Below are positions 1 to 7,103 of a stretch of 15,773 nt of DNA, one piece after another (within the stretch, counting starts at the first letter, position 1; each line of letters begins with the position of its first letter). The notes beneath the pieces were generated by a model that ran no database searches, was not told the origin of the DNA, and worked only from the letters and a program-made list of their open reading frames with translations. Both the position numbers and the translations under genes were made by a program. The stretch comes from Lachnospiraceae bacterium. GTDB lineage: Bacteria; Bacillota_A; Clostridia; Lachnospirales; Lachnospiraceae. Location: assembly GCA_017996675.1 (NCBI GenBank), contig JAGOGN010000016.1:1-15773 (forward strand). The letters run 5' to 3'.

Positions 1-45
1 ATACTTTAAAGAAGAGCTGCCGCAATTAATAACTAAAACCTTCAT
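1..45 (-). CDS. ackA: Acetate kinase, N-terminal 15 residues only (cut by the left window edge)
   Basis: Acetate kinase interconverts acetyl phosphate plus ADP and acetate plus ATP, the substrate-level phosphorylation step of acetate fermentation in the cytoplasm. Only 15 codons are in the window. They read MKVLVINCGSSSLKY, which matches the characteristic start of the AckA family: the N-terminal strand followed by the NCGSSSLKY phosphate-binding segment. The ATG lies at 45-43, with a purine-rich GAGAGGG stretch a few bases upstream as a weak ribosome site. The gene follows alaS on the same strand with 49 bases between them and no hairpin, so read-through from alaS is possible; I see no convincing promoter in the gap. 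The identification rests on one short but very distinctive segment. The rest of the gene lies outside the window. Confidence 0.88.
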   Translation of the reverse strand, partial: MKVLVINCGSSSLKY

Positions 46-94
46 TTTTTCCCTCTCTCTTTCTTCTCTATATTTAATAATAAATAAAGAACTT

Positions 95-2752
95 TTACAT
101 TAGTTGCTTTTTCACAACTTCTACTGCCTTTTCAAGTGCCTCTTTCATGCCATTTGGATTCTTACCACCAGCTTGTGCCATATTTGGGCGACCACCGCCA
201 CCGCCTCCAACACAACCAGCAATTTCTTTAATTAAGTTTCCAGCATGGCCACCTTTTTTAACTGCTCCTTCGGTTGCCATAGCAATCAAATTCACTTTAC
301 CATCTTGGTTAGAAACAAGAACCACAATACTTTCGCCCATTTGATCTTTCATTGAATCTCCAAGATCACGCAGTCCATTCATATCTAAGTTTTCAATTTC
401 TGAAGTCAAAATCGATATTTCATTAATTTGAATCACATTCTTCAGAAAATCTCCTGCAGAATCTCTTGCAGTTTTTTGTTTGATTGCTTCCAACTCATTG
501 CTTAATTTTTTATTATGTTCTAGCAACTGTTCCGTTTTATCAATCACCTGAAGATTCGTTGCTTTCATCAGTCCAGCAACCTGGTTTAAACGCTCTTCCA
601 TCTGGTTCATATACCGAAATGCACCTTTTGCTGTCAATGCTTCGATTCTTCTCACTCCAGCAGCTACACCTGATTCTGATAAAATTTTAAAATACTGAAT
701 TTGTGATGTGTTGGAAACATGTGTACCACCGCATAGTTCAATAGAATAATCACCCATGCGAACTACTCTAACTTCATCACCATATTTTTCGCCAAATAAT
801 GCCATCGCGCCAGATTTCCTAGCTTCATCAATGGACATAACATCAGTGCGAACTTCAAGTGCAGCTTCAACTGCCTGATTCACAAGTTCTTGTACACGAT
901 CCAGCTCTTCTCTAGTCATTGCTGTAAAATGTGTAAAATCAAACCGTAAACGATCTCCATTCACATCGGATCCCGATTGCTCTACATGTGTTCCAAGCAC
1001 TTGCCTTAAAGCTTTTTGCAATAAATGAGTTGCACTATGATTCTTCTGCGTATTCTGTCGATTATCCACATCAACGCTTAAGCTGGCAGCTTCATTCACA
1101 AGGATGGTTCCATCTGTTACCACTCCAATATGACCAATCTTTCCACCCTGGAGTTTCATTGTATCGTGAACTTCGAATTCTCCACTTTGAGTTCTGATTG
1201 TACCTATATCAGACGCTTGTCCTCCACTTGTAGCATAAAAAGGAGTTAAATCAGTGATTAACGTACCACTTTCCCCTTCGTCAAGAGAATCCACAATCGA
1301 ACTTTCAGAAGTGATTGCTAATATCTTTCCTTCTGCGTTCATCTGACCATAACCTACAAATTCGGACGTCATCTGAACCGGCAAAGATTCATATACGGTA
1401 GCATCTGCTCCCATATAGTTCGTTTGCTTTCTTGCAGCTTTCGCCATTTGTTTTTGAACATTCATCGCATTGATAAAGCCTTCTTCATCCATTTGAAAAC
1501 CATCTTCTTCAATAATCTCTCTGGTCAAATCAATTGGAAAGCCATAGGTATCATAAAGTCTGAATGCTTCTTCACCTGAAAATACCTGTTTATTCGTTTC
1601 TTTCATTGCAGTAATCATCTGCGAAAGAATGACTAGCCCTTGATCGATGGTCTTGTCAAACTTTTCTTCTTCCTGCGTAAAAACTTTTATAATAAATTCT
1701 TTCTTATCTTCTAATTCTGGATACCCATCGCTAGACTGCTCAATTACTGTCTGACACAATGTGGAAAGGAACGCATCCTCGATTCCTAAAAGCCTTCCAT
1801 GTCTGGCTGCTCTTCGGATTAGGCGACGTAATACATATCCTCTTCCTTCATTTGATGGCATAACTCCATCCGCAATCAAAAATGTCGAGGAACGAATATG
1901 ATCTGTAATCAGACGAATTGATTCATCTTTTTTCGCATCCACGTGATAGGATGTCTTTGCAATATCGCAAATTCGATCTCGAATTGCACACATGGTATCA
2001 ATATCAAAAATAGTATCTACATCCTGCACAACAATTGCAAGACGTTCCAGTCCCATTCCTGTATCTATATTCTTCTGCTCTAGTAAGGTGTAGTTTCCTT
2101 TTCCATCGCCTTCAAACTGAGTAAATACATTATTCCATACTTCCATAAAACGATCGCATTCACATCCAACCTTACAGTTTGGATCCCCGCAACCATATTT
2201 TTCACCACGATCATAATAAATTTCAGAACAAGGACCACATGGACCTGCACCGTGCTCCCAGAAATTATCGCACTTTCCATCTGCATCGCGATAAAACCTT
2301 GTAATGCGCTCTGGTTCAATACCAATTACGTCTGTCCAGATCTGAAATGCTTCTTCATCTTCAAAGTAAATAGAAGGATAAAGACGATCTGCTTCCAAAC
2401 CGATCGTTTGTGTCAAAAATTCCCATGACCATTCAATGGCTTCTTTTTTGAAATAATCGCCAAATGAAAAATTCCCTAACATTTCAAAAAAGGTCAAGTG
2501 TCTTGCTGTCTTACCTACATGTTCAATATCATTGGTACGAACACATTTCTGACAGGTACAGATGCGCCTTGAAGGTGGCACCTCCTGACCTGTAAAATAA
2601 GGTTTTAAAGGTGCCATTCCAGCATTAATTAATAATAAACTTTTATCATTTTGTGGCACCAAAGAAAAACTACGCAATCGTAAATGTTCTTTACTTTCAA
2701 AAAACTCTAAAAACATTCTACGTAGATCATTTACACCATATTTCGTTGTCAA
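95..2752 (-). CDS. alaS: Alanyl-tRNA synthetase
   Basis: This class II synthetase charges tRNA-Ala with alanine and clears mischarged Ser/Gly-tRNA-Ala in the cytoplasm. The product is 885 residues, close to the family's usual 870-885. The N-terminus (MFLEFFESKEHL, then LLINAGMAPLKPYF) and GNFSFGDYFK are the aminoacylation core. A Cys-rich stretch (CGDPNCKVGCECD) follows near residue 190. The editing domain shows HSATHLLQKAL near residue 570 and CGGTHVSNTSQI near 672, supplying the zinc-binding His/Cys set. The C-terminal C-Ala domain carries the glycine run GGGGGGRPNMAQAGG. The start is TTG at 2752-2750: it fits the family N-terminus and has GGAGG at 2762-2766, nine bases upstream. That ribosome site lies inside the last codons of the preceding 53-codon gene, whose stop is one base upstream, so the two are probably translationally coupled. 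No T-box leader is present, and no terminator hairpin follows. Confidence 0.97.
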   Translation of the reverse strand: MTTKYGVNDLRRMFLEFFESKEHLRLRSFSLVPQNDKSLLLINAGMAPLKPYFTGQEVPPSRRICTCQKCVRTNDIEHVGKTARHLTFFEMLGNFSFGDYFKKEAIEWSWEFLTQTIGLEADRLYPSIYFEDEEAFQIWTDVIGIEPERITRFYRDADGKCDNFWEHGAGPCGPCSEIYYDRGEKYGCGDPNCKVGCECDRFMEVWNNVFTQFEGDGKGNYTLLEQKNIDTGMGLERLAIVVQDVDTIFDIDTMCAIRDRICDIAKTSYHVDAKKDESIRLITDHIRSSTFLIADGVMPSNEGRGYVLRRLIRRAARHGRLLGIEDAFLSTLCQTVIEQSSDGYPELEDKKEFIIKVFTQEEEKFDKTIDQGLVILSQMITAMKETNKQVFSGEEAFRLYDTYGFPIDLTREIIEEDGFQMDEEGFINAMNVQKQMAKAARKQTNYMGADATVYESLPVQMTSEFVGYGQMNAEGKILAITSESSIVDSLDEGESGTLITDLTPFYATSGGQASDIGTIRTQSGEFEVHDTMKLQGGKIGHIGVVTDGTILVNEAASLSVDVDNRQNTQKNHSATHLLQKALRQVLGTHVEQSGSDVNGDRLRFDFTHFTAMTREELDRVQELVNQAVEAALEVRTDVMSIDEARKSGAMALFGEKYGDEVRVVRMGDYSIELCGGTHVSNTSQIQYFKILSESGVAAGVRRIEALTAKGAFRYMNQMEERLNQVAGLMKATNLQVIDKTEQLLEHNKKLSNELEAIKQKTARDSAGDFLKNVIQINEISILTSEIENLDMNGLRDLGDSMKDQMGESIVVLVSNQDGKVNLIAMATEGAVKKGGHAGNLIKEIAGCVGGGGGGRPNMAQAGGKNPNGMKEALEKAVEVVKKQLM

Positions 2753-2753
2753 C

Positions 2754-2915
2754 TTATAATTCCTCCGTCTTCGAGATTACTTCACGATTCAATTGTTCGT
2801 CTTTTGCGTCTTTTCTCTTCCTTAACATCTTTCCAGTAAATACTGCACCAATAATCACACAAAAGAAAACAATATATAAAACTAAATAAGATAAAAAACT
2901 GTTCAAAAATGCCAT
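2754..2915 (-). CDS. Small single-pass membrane protein of unknown function (53 aa), directly upstream of alaS
   Basis: This short gene has an ATG at 2915-2913, preceded by a strong AAGGAGG at 2921-2927, five bases away. It ends with TAA at 2756-2754, one base before the TTG of alaS. The product begins MAFLNSFLSYLVLYIVFFC. Residues 4-27 are almost wholly hydrophobic, forming one transmembrane helix. A positive patch follows (KMLRKRKDAK, about residues 29-38), then a charged, Glu/Lys-rich tail ending SKTEEL. By the positive-inside rule the tail should be cytoplasmic. There is no catalytic motif and I do not recognise a functional family. The good ribosome site, the promoter just upstream (2967-2995) and the tight coupling to alaS argue that it is real. 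It could be an unknown membrane peptide or act partly as a leader cistron that sets alaS translation; the sequence does not decide. Confidence 0.75.
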   Translation of the reverse strand: MAFLNSFLSYLVLYIVFFCVIIGAVFTGKMLRKRKDAKDEQLNREVISKTEEL

Positions 2916-2966
2916 ATGCTCCTCCTTATTAAGTGCACGAACACCTATTTCACCTTTAACTTGTCT

Positions 2967-2995
2967 ATTATAACGTAATCATTCTACAATTTCAA
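2967..2995 (-). promoter_or_regulatory. Promoter for the small membrane protein-alaS unit
   Basis: On the minus strand TTGAAA (2995-2990) and TATAAT (2972-2967) are separated by exactly 17 bases. This is five of six for the -35 and six of six for the -10 of the housekeeping sigma factor. It is the best promoter match in the window. The -35 lies in the last codons of rnhA. The start point should fall near 2960, giving a leader of about 45 bases, too short for a T-box or other large riboswitch. Confidence 0.75.
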
Positions 2996-3458
2996 CATCT
3001 TCCATGAGTTTGGTTCCATCCGCAGCTGATGTTGCAAGTAAATCACATCGTTCGTTCTCAGGATGTCCATCATGTCCCTTCACCCAAACAAAATCCATCT
3101 GATGAGGTTCCATCACTTTTAAAAGTTTTTTCCAAAGATCAATATTCTTCACTGGTTTTTTATCTGACTTTTTCCAGTTGTTTTTAATCCAACTGTCAAT
3201 CCAGTGTTGCCTGAAGGCATCAATCACATACTTTGAATCAGAATACAAGGTCACATGACAAGGTTGATTTAAAGCTTCCAACCCTCGTATCACTCCCATT
3301 AATTCCATTCGATTATTGGTGGTTTTCTGATATCCCCCAGATAATTCCTTTTCATGGAGCTGTCCTAACTTATCCTGATATTGCAATACCGCTCCATACC
3401 CACCAGGTCCATCTGGATTTCCACGAGCAGAACCATCTGTAAATAATTTAACTTCCAT
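2979..3458 (-). CDS. rnhA: Ribonuclease HI
   Basis: RNase HI cuts the RNA strand of RNA-DNA hybrids (R-loops, primers) in the cytoplasm using two metal ions. The product is 159 residues, the usual size of the single-domain bacterial enzyme. All catalytic positions are visible: Asp8 in FTDGSARGNP, Glu52 in NNRMELMGV, Asp74 in YSDSKYVIDAF, His129 in VKGHDGHPEN and Asp139 in ERCDLLA. Their spacing matches E. coli D10/E48/D70/H124/D134. The W/K-rich segment at about 86-104 (HWIDSWIKNNWKKSDKK) is the substrate-binding basic loop. The ATG lies three bases after the stop of the amidohydrolase gene. Its GGAGG ribosome site is inside that gene's last codons, 12 bases from the ATG, so translation is probably coupled. 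No terminator follows; the next promoter overlaps its 3' end. Confidence 0.96.
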   Translation of the reverse strand: MEVKLFTDGSARGNPDGPGGYGAVLQYQDKLGQLHEKELSGGYQKTTNNRMELMGVIRGLEALNQPCHVTLYSDSKYVIDAFRQHWIDSWIKNNWKKSDKKPVKNIDLWKKLLKVMEPHQMDFVWVKGHDGHPENERCDLLATSAADGTKLMEDVEIVE

Positions 3459-3461
3459 GAA

Positions 3462-4757
3462 TTACTTCATCCTCCCAATTATTTCATTTGCCCTAGCATA
3501 AACTCGATCTTCCTCAAATGGAATATAGAACTTCTGATCTTCATACAAAATTTTGCCATGGATCATTGTCATTTTAACATTTTGTTTACTTCCACTGTAT
3601 ACCAAATTTTTAATCAAATTATTCTGTGGCTGCATGTTTGGCTGACGTAAATCAATCATAATCAAATCCGCCATTTTCCCTACATCAAGGCAATCACATT
3701 CCGTTAACCCCATCGCTTTGGCTCCACCAGTTGTTGCCATATATAACACTTCCTGCGCTGGCACACTGGAAGCATCTTGTTCACGAACCTTTGCCAATGC
3801 AGTCGTTAAATACATTTCACGAAACATATCTAAACCATTATTACTAGCAGGGCCATCCGTTCCAATCGCGACATTAATCCCATGATTCATAAAATCCTGT
3901 ATTGGGGCAATTCCACTTGCAAGTTTCAGATTCGATGCCGGATTGGTAACTACTGACAAATTTCTCTTTGCAAAAATATCCATGTCGGTTTCATCAAACC
4001 ATACACAATGATATCCTCCACCACCATATTCATGCATTCCAACCTTTTCCATAAGCTGGGTTGGCGTAATTCCATACCTTCCAATACACTCATCCACTTC
4101 TGCCTTAGTTTCTGAATTATGCAAAAAAACTGGTGCTTTCAATTTTTGTGCCAATGCAGCGACCGCTTCAATATTTTTTAAATTAGTTGTATATTCTGCG
4201 TGAATCCCTAAAAAATATCCATTCAATTCGTCCTTGTGATTAATTGCATGATATCGTTCTTCCATTTCTTCCACTGAACCGCCAAAATCATTCAAACCAG
4301 AAACCTGAACAGTGCGCATCCCAAAATCCTTAGAAGCTCTTGCAATGTCATAAGGGTATAAATACATATCAAAATCTGCAGTAATACCACTTGTTAAATA
4401 TTCCATATATCCCAAAATGGACAAATCATAGACATCTTCACCCGTTAGTTGTGCCTCTCTAGGGAAAATCTGTTTGTGTAACCAGTCTTGTAATGGCAAA
4501 TCATCTGCATAAGATCTTAAAAAGGTCATCGCAGTGTGCGTGTGTGCATTTTTGAAACCTGGCATCAGAAGGTTCCCCTTCACATCGATCTCACGCTCCC
4601 ATATAATTGGGTTTCCATTCATAACCAGATCTGTATGAACGCCATCTCCAATATAGACAATCTTGCTTCCAACAACCCAAAGTTGACCTTCTATGATCTC
4701 AAAGTCATGCATTTTTCCATTTTTTAATATTTTTGCATTATAAAAACGAATATTCAT
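3462..4757 (-). CDS. mtaD: Amidohydrolase of the MTA/SAH/5'-deoxyadenosine deaminase family
   Basis: Members of this cytoplasmic metal-dependent family deaminate S-adenosylhomocysteine, 5'-methylthioadenosine and/or 5'-deoxyadenosine to the inosine forms; the preferred substrate cannot be read here. With the start chosen the product is 431 residues, typical. Metal ligands are visible: His72 and His74 in NAHTHTAM, His186 in LGIHAEYT, His213 with Glu216 in FLHNSET, and Asp301 in GTDGPASNNG. His250 in GGYHCVWF is the further active-site His. NPASNLKLASG is the usual family segment. The H186/H213/E216 spacing agrees with the Thermotoga enzyme TM0936. The ATG at 4757 is preferred over the one at 4769 because GGAG (4764-4767) lies six bases before it and nothing resembling a ribosome site precedes the upstream ATG. 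It sits between a purine nucleoside phosphorylase and rnhA in one operon. Chlorohydrolase-type annotations are the main alternative name. Confidence 0.88.
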   Translation of the reverse strand: MNIRFYNAKILKNGKMHDFEIIEGQLWVVGSKIVYIGDGVHTDLVMNGNPIIWEREIDVKGNLLMPGFKNAHTHTAMTFLRSYADDLPLQDWLHKQIFPREAQLTGEDVYDLSILGYMEYLTSGITADFDMYLYPYDIARASKDFGMRTVQVSGLNDFGGSVEEMEERYHAINHKDELNGYFLGIHAEYTTNLKNIEAVAALAQKLKAPVFLHNSETKAEVDECIGRYGITPTQLMEKVGMHEYGGGGYHCVWFDETDMDIFAKRNLSVVTNPASNLKLASGIAPIQDFMNHGINVAIGTDGPASNNGLDMFREMYLTTALAKVREQDASSVPAQEVLYMATTGGAKAMGLTECDCLDVGKMADLIMIDLRQPNMQPQNNLIKNLVYSGSKQNVKMTMIHGKILYEDQKFYIPFEEDRVYARANEIIGRMK

Positions 4758-4763
4758 CTTATT

Positions 4764-4767
4764 CTCC
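4764..4767 (-). promoter_or_regulatory. Ribosome binding site deciding the deaminase start
   Basis: GGAG lies six bases upstream of the ATG at 4757. It overlaps the upstream in-frame ATG (4769-4767), which therefore cannot use it; this selects the shorter product. Confidence 0.65.
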
Positions 4768-4787
4768 ATTCTGAATTATTTGCTGAT

Positions 4788-5606
4788 TTATAGGAAGGAT
4801 AGTACCGTTTTGATAAATCGCTCAAAAGATTCATGAATACGGTTAGTTGTTTCATTTACATCATTCGCGCTTAATGGTTTCTGACTCATTCCCGCAGCCA
4901 TATTGGATACGCAGGATATTCCAGCAACCTTCATTCCCATATGTACTGCCGCAATCGCCTCGCACACAGTGCTCATTCCTACAGCATCCGCACCGATCAT
5001 TCGTAAAAACAAGATTTCTTCTGGTGTTTCAAAGCTTGGTCCAGTCAATTGCACATATTTTCCTTCTTTCAAATCCACAAAAGATTCTTTCGCAGCTTTG
5101 CGAATACTTTCCTGCATCTCTAAATCATACACTTGGTCCATTCCCGGGAATCTGCATCCTAGTTCTTCAATATTAGAACCGATTAAAGGATTCGGAATAA
5201 AAGTTGGAATATGACCTGTAATCATCATAAAATCACCAGCTTTAAATTGGTTATTGATTCCTCCAGAAGCATTGGTCAGCAACAATTTCTTCGCCCCTAG
5301 CATACCCATTACTCGGATTGGTAATACCACATCCTGCATGGAATATCCTTCATAGTAATGGACTCTCCCTTGCATACAAATCACATTACGATTGCCTAAT
5401 TTACCAAATACAAACCTTCCTTTATGGGAATTCACAGTCGAAACTGGAAAGGAAGGAATTTGTTCGTAATCAATGATGGTCTCTATTTCTATACTGTCAG
5501 CTACGTCCCCCAAACCGCTTCCTAAAACCAGTGCAAGTTCAGGCTGAAATGAGGTCAGCTTTCTTATATCTTCCACGCAAGCACAAATTCGTTCATATTC
5601 AAGCAT
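4788..5606 (-). CDS. punA: Purine nucleoside phosphorylase (trimeric, type I)
   Basis: The enzyme splits purine nucleosides, mainly 6-oxopurine (inosine/guanosine) types in this class, with phosphate to give the free base and (deoxy)ribose 1-phosphate. The 272-residue product has the trimeric-class motifs in order: LGSGLGDVA near residue 30, NSHKGRF and GRVHYYEGY for phosphate and sugar, LTNASGGIN near 110, TGPSFETPEE near 190, AVGMSTVCEA with the base-binding Glu, and SCVSNMAAG with the base-contacting Asn. The Glu/Asn pair points to 6-oxopurines. The start is the ATG at 5606, eight bases after AGGAGG. An upstream GTG at 5615 overlaps that ribosome site and is unlikely. The gene opens an operon with the deaminase (about 30 bases downstream) and rnhA. 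It has its own promoter and is insulated from nfnB by a terminator. Confidence 0.94.
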   Translation of the reverse strand: MLEYERICACVEDIRKLTSFQPELALVLGSGLGDVADSIEIETIIDYEQIPSFPVSTVNSHKGRFVFGKLGNRNVICMQGRVHYYEGYSMQDVVLPIRVMGMLGAKKLLLTNASGGINNQFKAGDFMMITGHIPTFIPNPLIGSNIEELGCRFPGMDQVYDLEMQESIRKAAKESFVDLKEGKYVQLTGPSFETPEEILFLRMIGADAVGMSTVCEAIAAVHMGMKVAGISCVSNMAAGMSQKPLSANDVNETTNRIHESFERFIKTVLSFL

Positions 5607-5613
5607 CTTTTGC

Positions 5614-5620
5614 ACCTCCT
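5614..5620 (-). promoter_or_regulatory. Ribosome binding site deciding the punA start
   Basis: AGGAGGT lies eight bases before the ATG at 5606. The in-frame GTG at 5615-5613 is part of this site, so it cannot be the start that the site serves. Confidence 0.75.
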
Positions 5621-5631
5621 ACTTTTTTCCC

Positions 5632-5640
5632 ATTGTAGCA
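5632..5640 (-). promoter_or_regulatory. Extended -10 promoter of the punA operon
   Basis: On the minus strand TGC precedes TACAAT (5637-5632), forming an extended -10 element with five of six -10 matches. The region 17 bases upstream (TTTTAA) is only a weak -35. The implied start near 5625 leaves a very short leader with just room for the ribosome site. It is placed downstream of the nfnB terminator, as expected for a new transcription unit. Confidence 0.5.
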
Positions 5641-5680
5641 TAGAATCCATTTCTTTAAAAGGACAAGACTCTAAAATCAT

Positions 5681-5710
5681 AAAAAAACCACCTGATTGCT
5701 CAGGTGGTTT
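5681..5710 (-). terminator. Intrinsic terminator of nfnAB
   Basis: The arms AACCACCTGA (5686-5695 on the plus strand) and TCAGGTGGTT (5700-5709) are perfectly complementary over 10 bp around a four-base loop. On the minus strand the hairpin runs into seven T residues (5687-5681). It starts about 10 bases after the nfnB stop and separates that operon from punA. Confidence 0.92.
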
Positions 5711-5720
5711 CCGAATTTAA

Positions 5721-7103
5721 TTATTTACTTTTGATGTATGCGTCAATTCCAGCTGCAGCAGCTTTACCAGCTCCCATAGCAAGAATTACAGTTGCTGCTC
5801 CAGTAACTGCGTCACCACCTGCAAAGACACCAGGTTTACTTGTCTGACCGTTTTCTTCGTTTGCAATGATACATTTATATTTATTTGCTTCCAATCCTTG
5901 TGTTGTTGCTGTAATCAATGGGTTAGGAGATGTTCCTAATGACATAATTACAGTATCCAATTCCATATCGTAAGCAGAATTTGGAATTTCAACAGGTCTT
6001 CTTCTTCCAGAAGCATCTGCTTCTCCTAATTCCATCTTCACACAACTCATACCGCGTACCCATCCATCTTCATTTACAAGAATTGCAGTTGGATTTGTTA
6101 ATAAGTCAAAAATAATACCTTCTTCTTTTGCATGATGTACTTCTTCCACTCTGGCAGGTAATTCTTCTTCACTTCTACGATATACAATATGAACTTCCGC
6201 TCCAAGTCTGAGTGCTGTTCTAGCTGCATCCATAGCAACGTTTCCGCCACCAACAACTGCAACTTTCTGGCCTCTCATAATTGGGGTATCATAATTCATG
6301 AATGCTTTCATTAAGTTATTTCTTGTAAGGTATTCATTTGCAGAAAATACACCATTTGCATTTTCTCCTGGGATACCCATGAATTTTGGAAGTCCAGCGC
6401 CTGAACCGATAAATACCGCTTCATATCCTTCTTCTTCCATTAATTCATCAATAGTAACTGATTTTCCAACAATAACGTTGGTTTCGATTTTTACACCTAA
6501 AGAAATAACGTTATCAATCTCTTTTGCAACGACATCATTTTTTGGTAATCTGAATTCAGGAATACCATAAACTAATACTCCGCCTGATTCATGAAGAGCT
6601 TCAAAAATGGTAACTTCATAACCAAGCTTTGCAAGATCTCCTGCACAAGTTAATCCAGCAGGACCAGATCCGATAACAGCAACTTTATGGCCATTCATTT
6701 TCTCAGCTTTATTTGGTTTGATTCCATTATTTCTTGCCCAGTCAGCAACAAATCTTTCTAATTTACCAATGGAAACTGGTTCTCCTTTGATTCCACGAAT
6801 ACATCTTCCTTCACACTGGCTTTCCTGTGGACAAACACGTCCACAAACAGCTGGAAGTGCAGATGATTCACTTATTACTTGATAAGCGCCTTCAAAATCT
6901 TTATCTTTTACTTTCATAATGAAAGCTGGGATATTAATAGAAACTGGACATCCACCGATACATTTTGCATTTTTACAGTTCAAACATCTTTCTGCTTCAG
7001 CAACCGCTTCTTCTTCTGTATATCCAAGACATACTTCTTCAAAATTTGTTGCGCGTACCTTAGGATCCTGTTCAGAAACAGGAACTTTTTTTAACATATC
7101 CAT
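5721..7103 (-). CDS. nfnB: NfnB: large subunit of NADH-dependent ferredoxin:NADP+ oxidoreductase
   Basis: With NfnA this forms the soluble electron-bifurcating transhydrogenase, which reduces NADP+ with NADH and reduced ferredoxin. The 460-residue product has an N-terminal Fe-S domain with two Cys clusters: C40, C43, C48, C52 (RCLNCKNAKCIGGCP) and C87, C91, C97, C101 (VCGRVCPQESQCEGRC). A FAD-binding fold follows (VIGSGPAGLTCAG, 144-156), then an NADP-binding fold (VAVVGGGNVAMDAART with IVYRRSEEELPAR). The C-terminal GGDAVTGAATVILAMGAGK closes the FAD site. The sequence also fits the small-subunit glutamate synthase (GltD/GltA-like) family, the usual automatic name. No glutamate synthase large subunit is nearby, and the partner is an NfnA-type flavoprotein. 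Its ATG overlaps the NfnA stop by one base (TAATG), implying coupled translation and a fixed subunit ratio. Sulfide dehydrogenase SudA is the other family name. Confidence 0.87.
   Translation of the reverse strand: MDMLKKVPVSEQDPKVRATNFEEVCLGYTEEEAVAEAERCLNCKNAKCIGGCPVSINIPAFIMKVKDKDFEGAYQVISESSALPAVCGRVCPQESQCEGRCIRGIKGEPVSIGKLERFVADWARNNGIKPNKAEKMNGHKVAVIGSGPAGLTCAGDLAKLGYEVTIFEALHESGGVLVYGIPEFRLPKNDVVAKEIDNVISLGVKIETNVIVGKSVTIDELMEEEGYEAVFIGSGAGLPKFMGIPGENANGVFSANEYLTRNNLMKAFMNYDTPIMRGQKVAVVGGGNVAMDAARTALRLGAEVHIVYRRSEEELPARVEEVHHAKEEGIIFDLLTNPTAILVNEDGWVRGMSCVKMELGEADASGRRRPVEIPNSAYDMELDTVIMSLGTSPNPLITATTQGLEANKYKCIIANEENGQTSKPGVFAGGDAVTGAATVILAMGAGKAAAAGIDAYIKSK

Noticed and set aside
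5721..7103. Glutamate synthase small subunit as the function
   Set aside because: The family resemblance is real, but no large subunit is adjacent and the coupled partner is an NfnA-type [2Fe-2S] flavoprotein.
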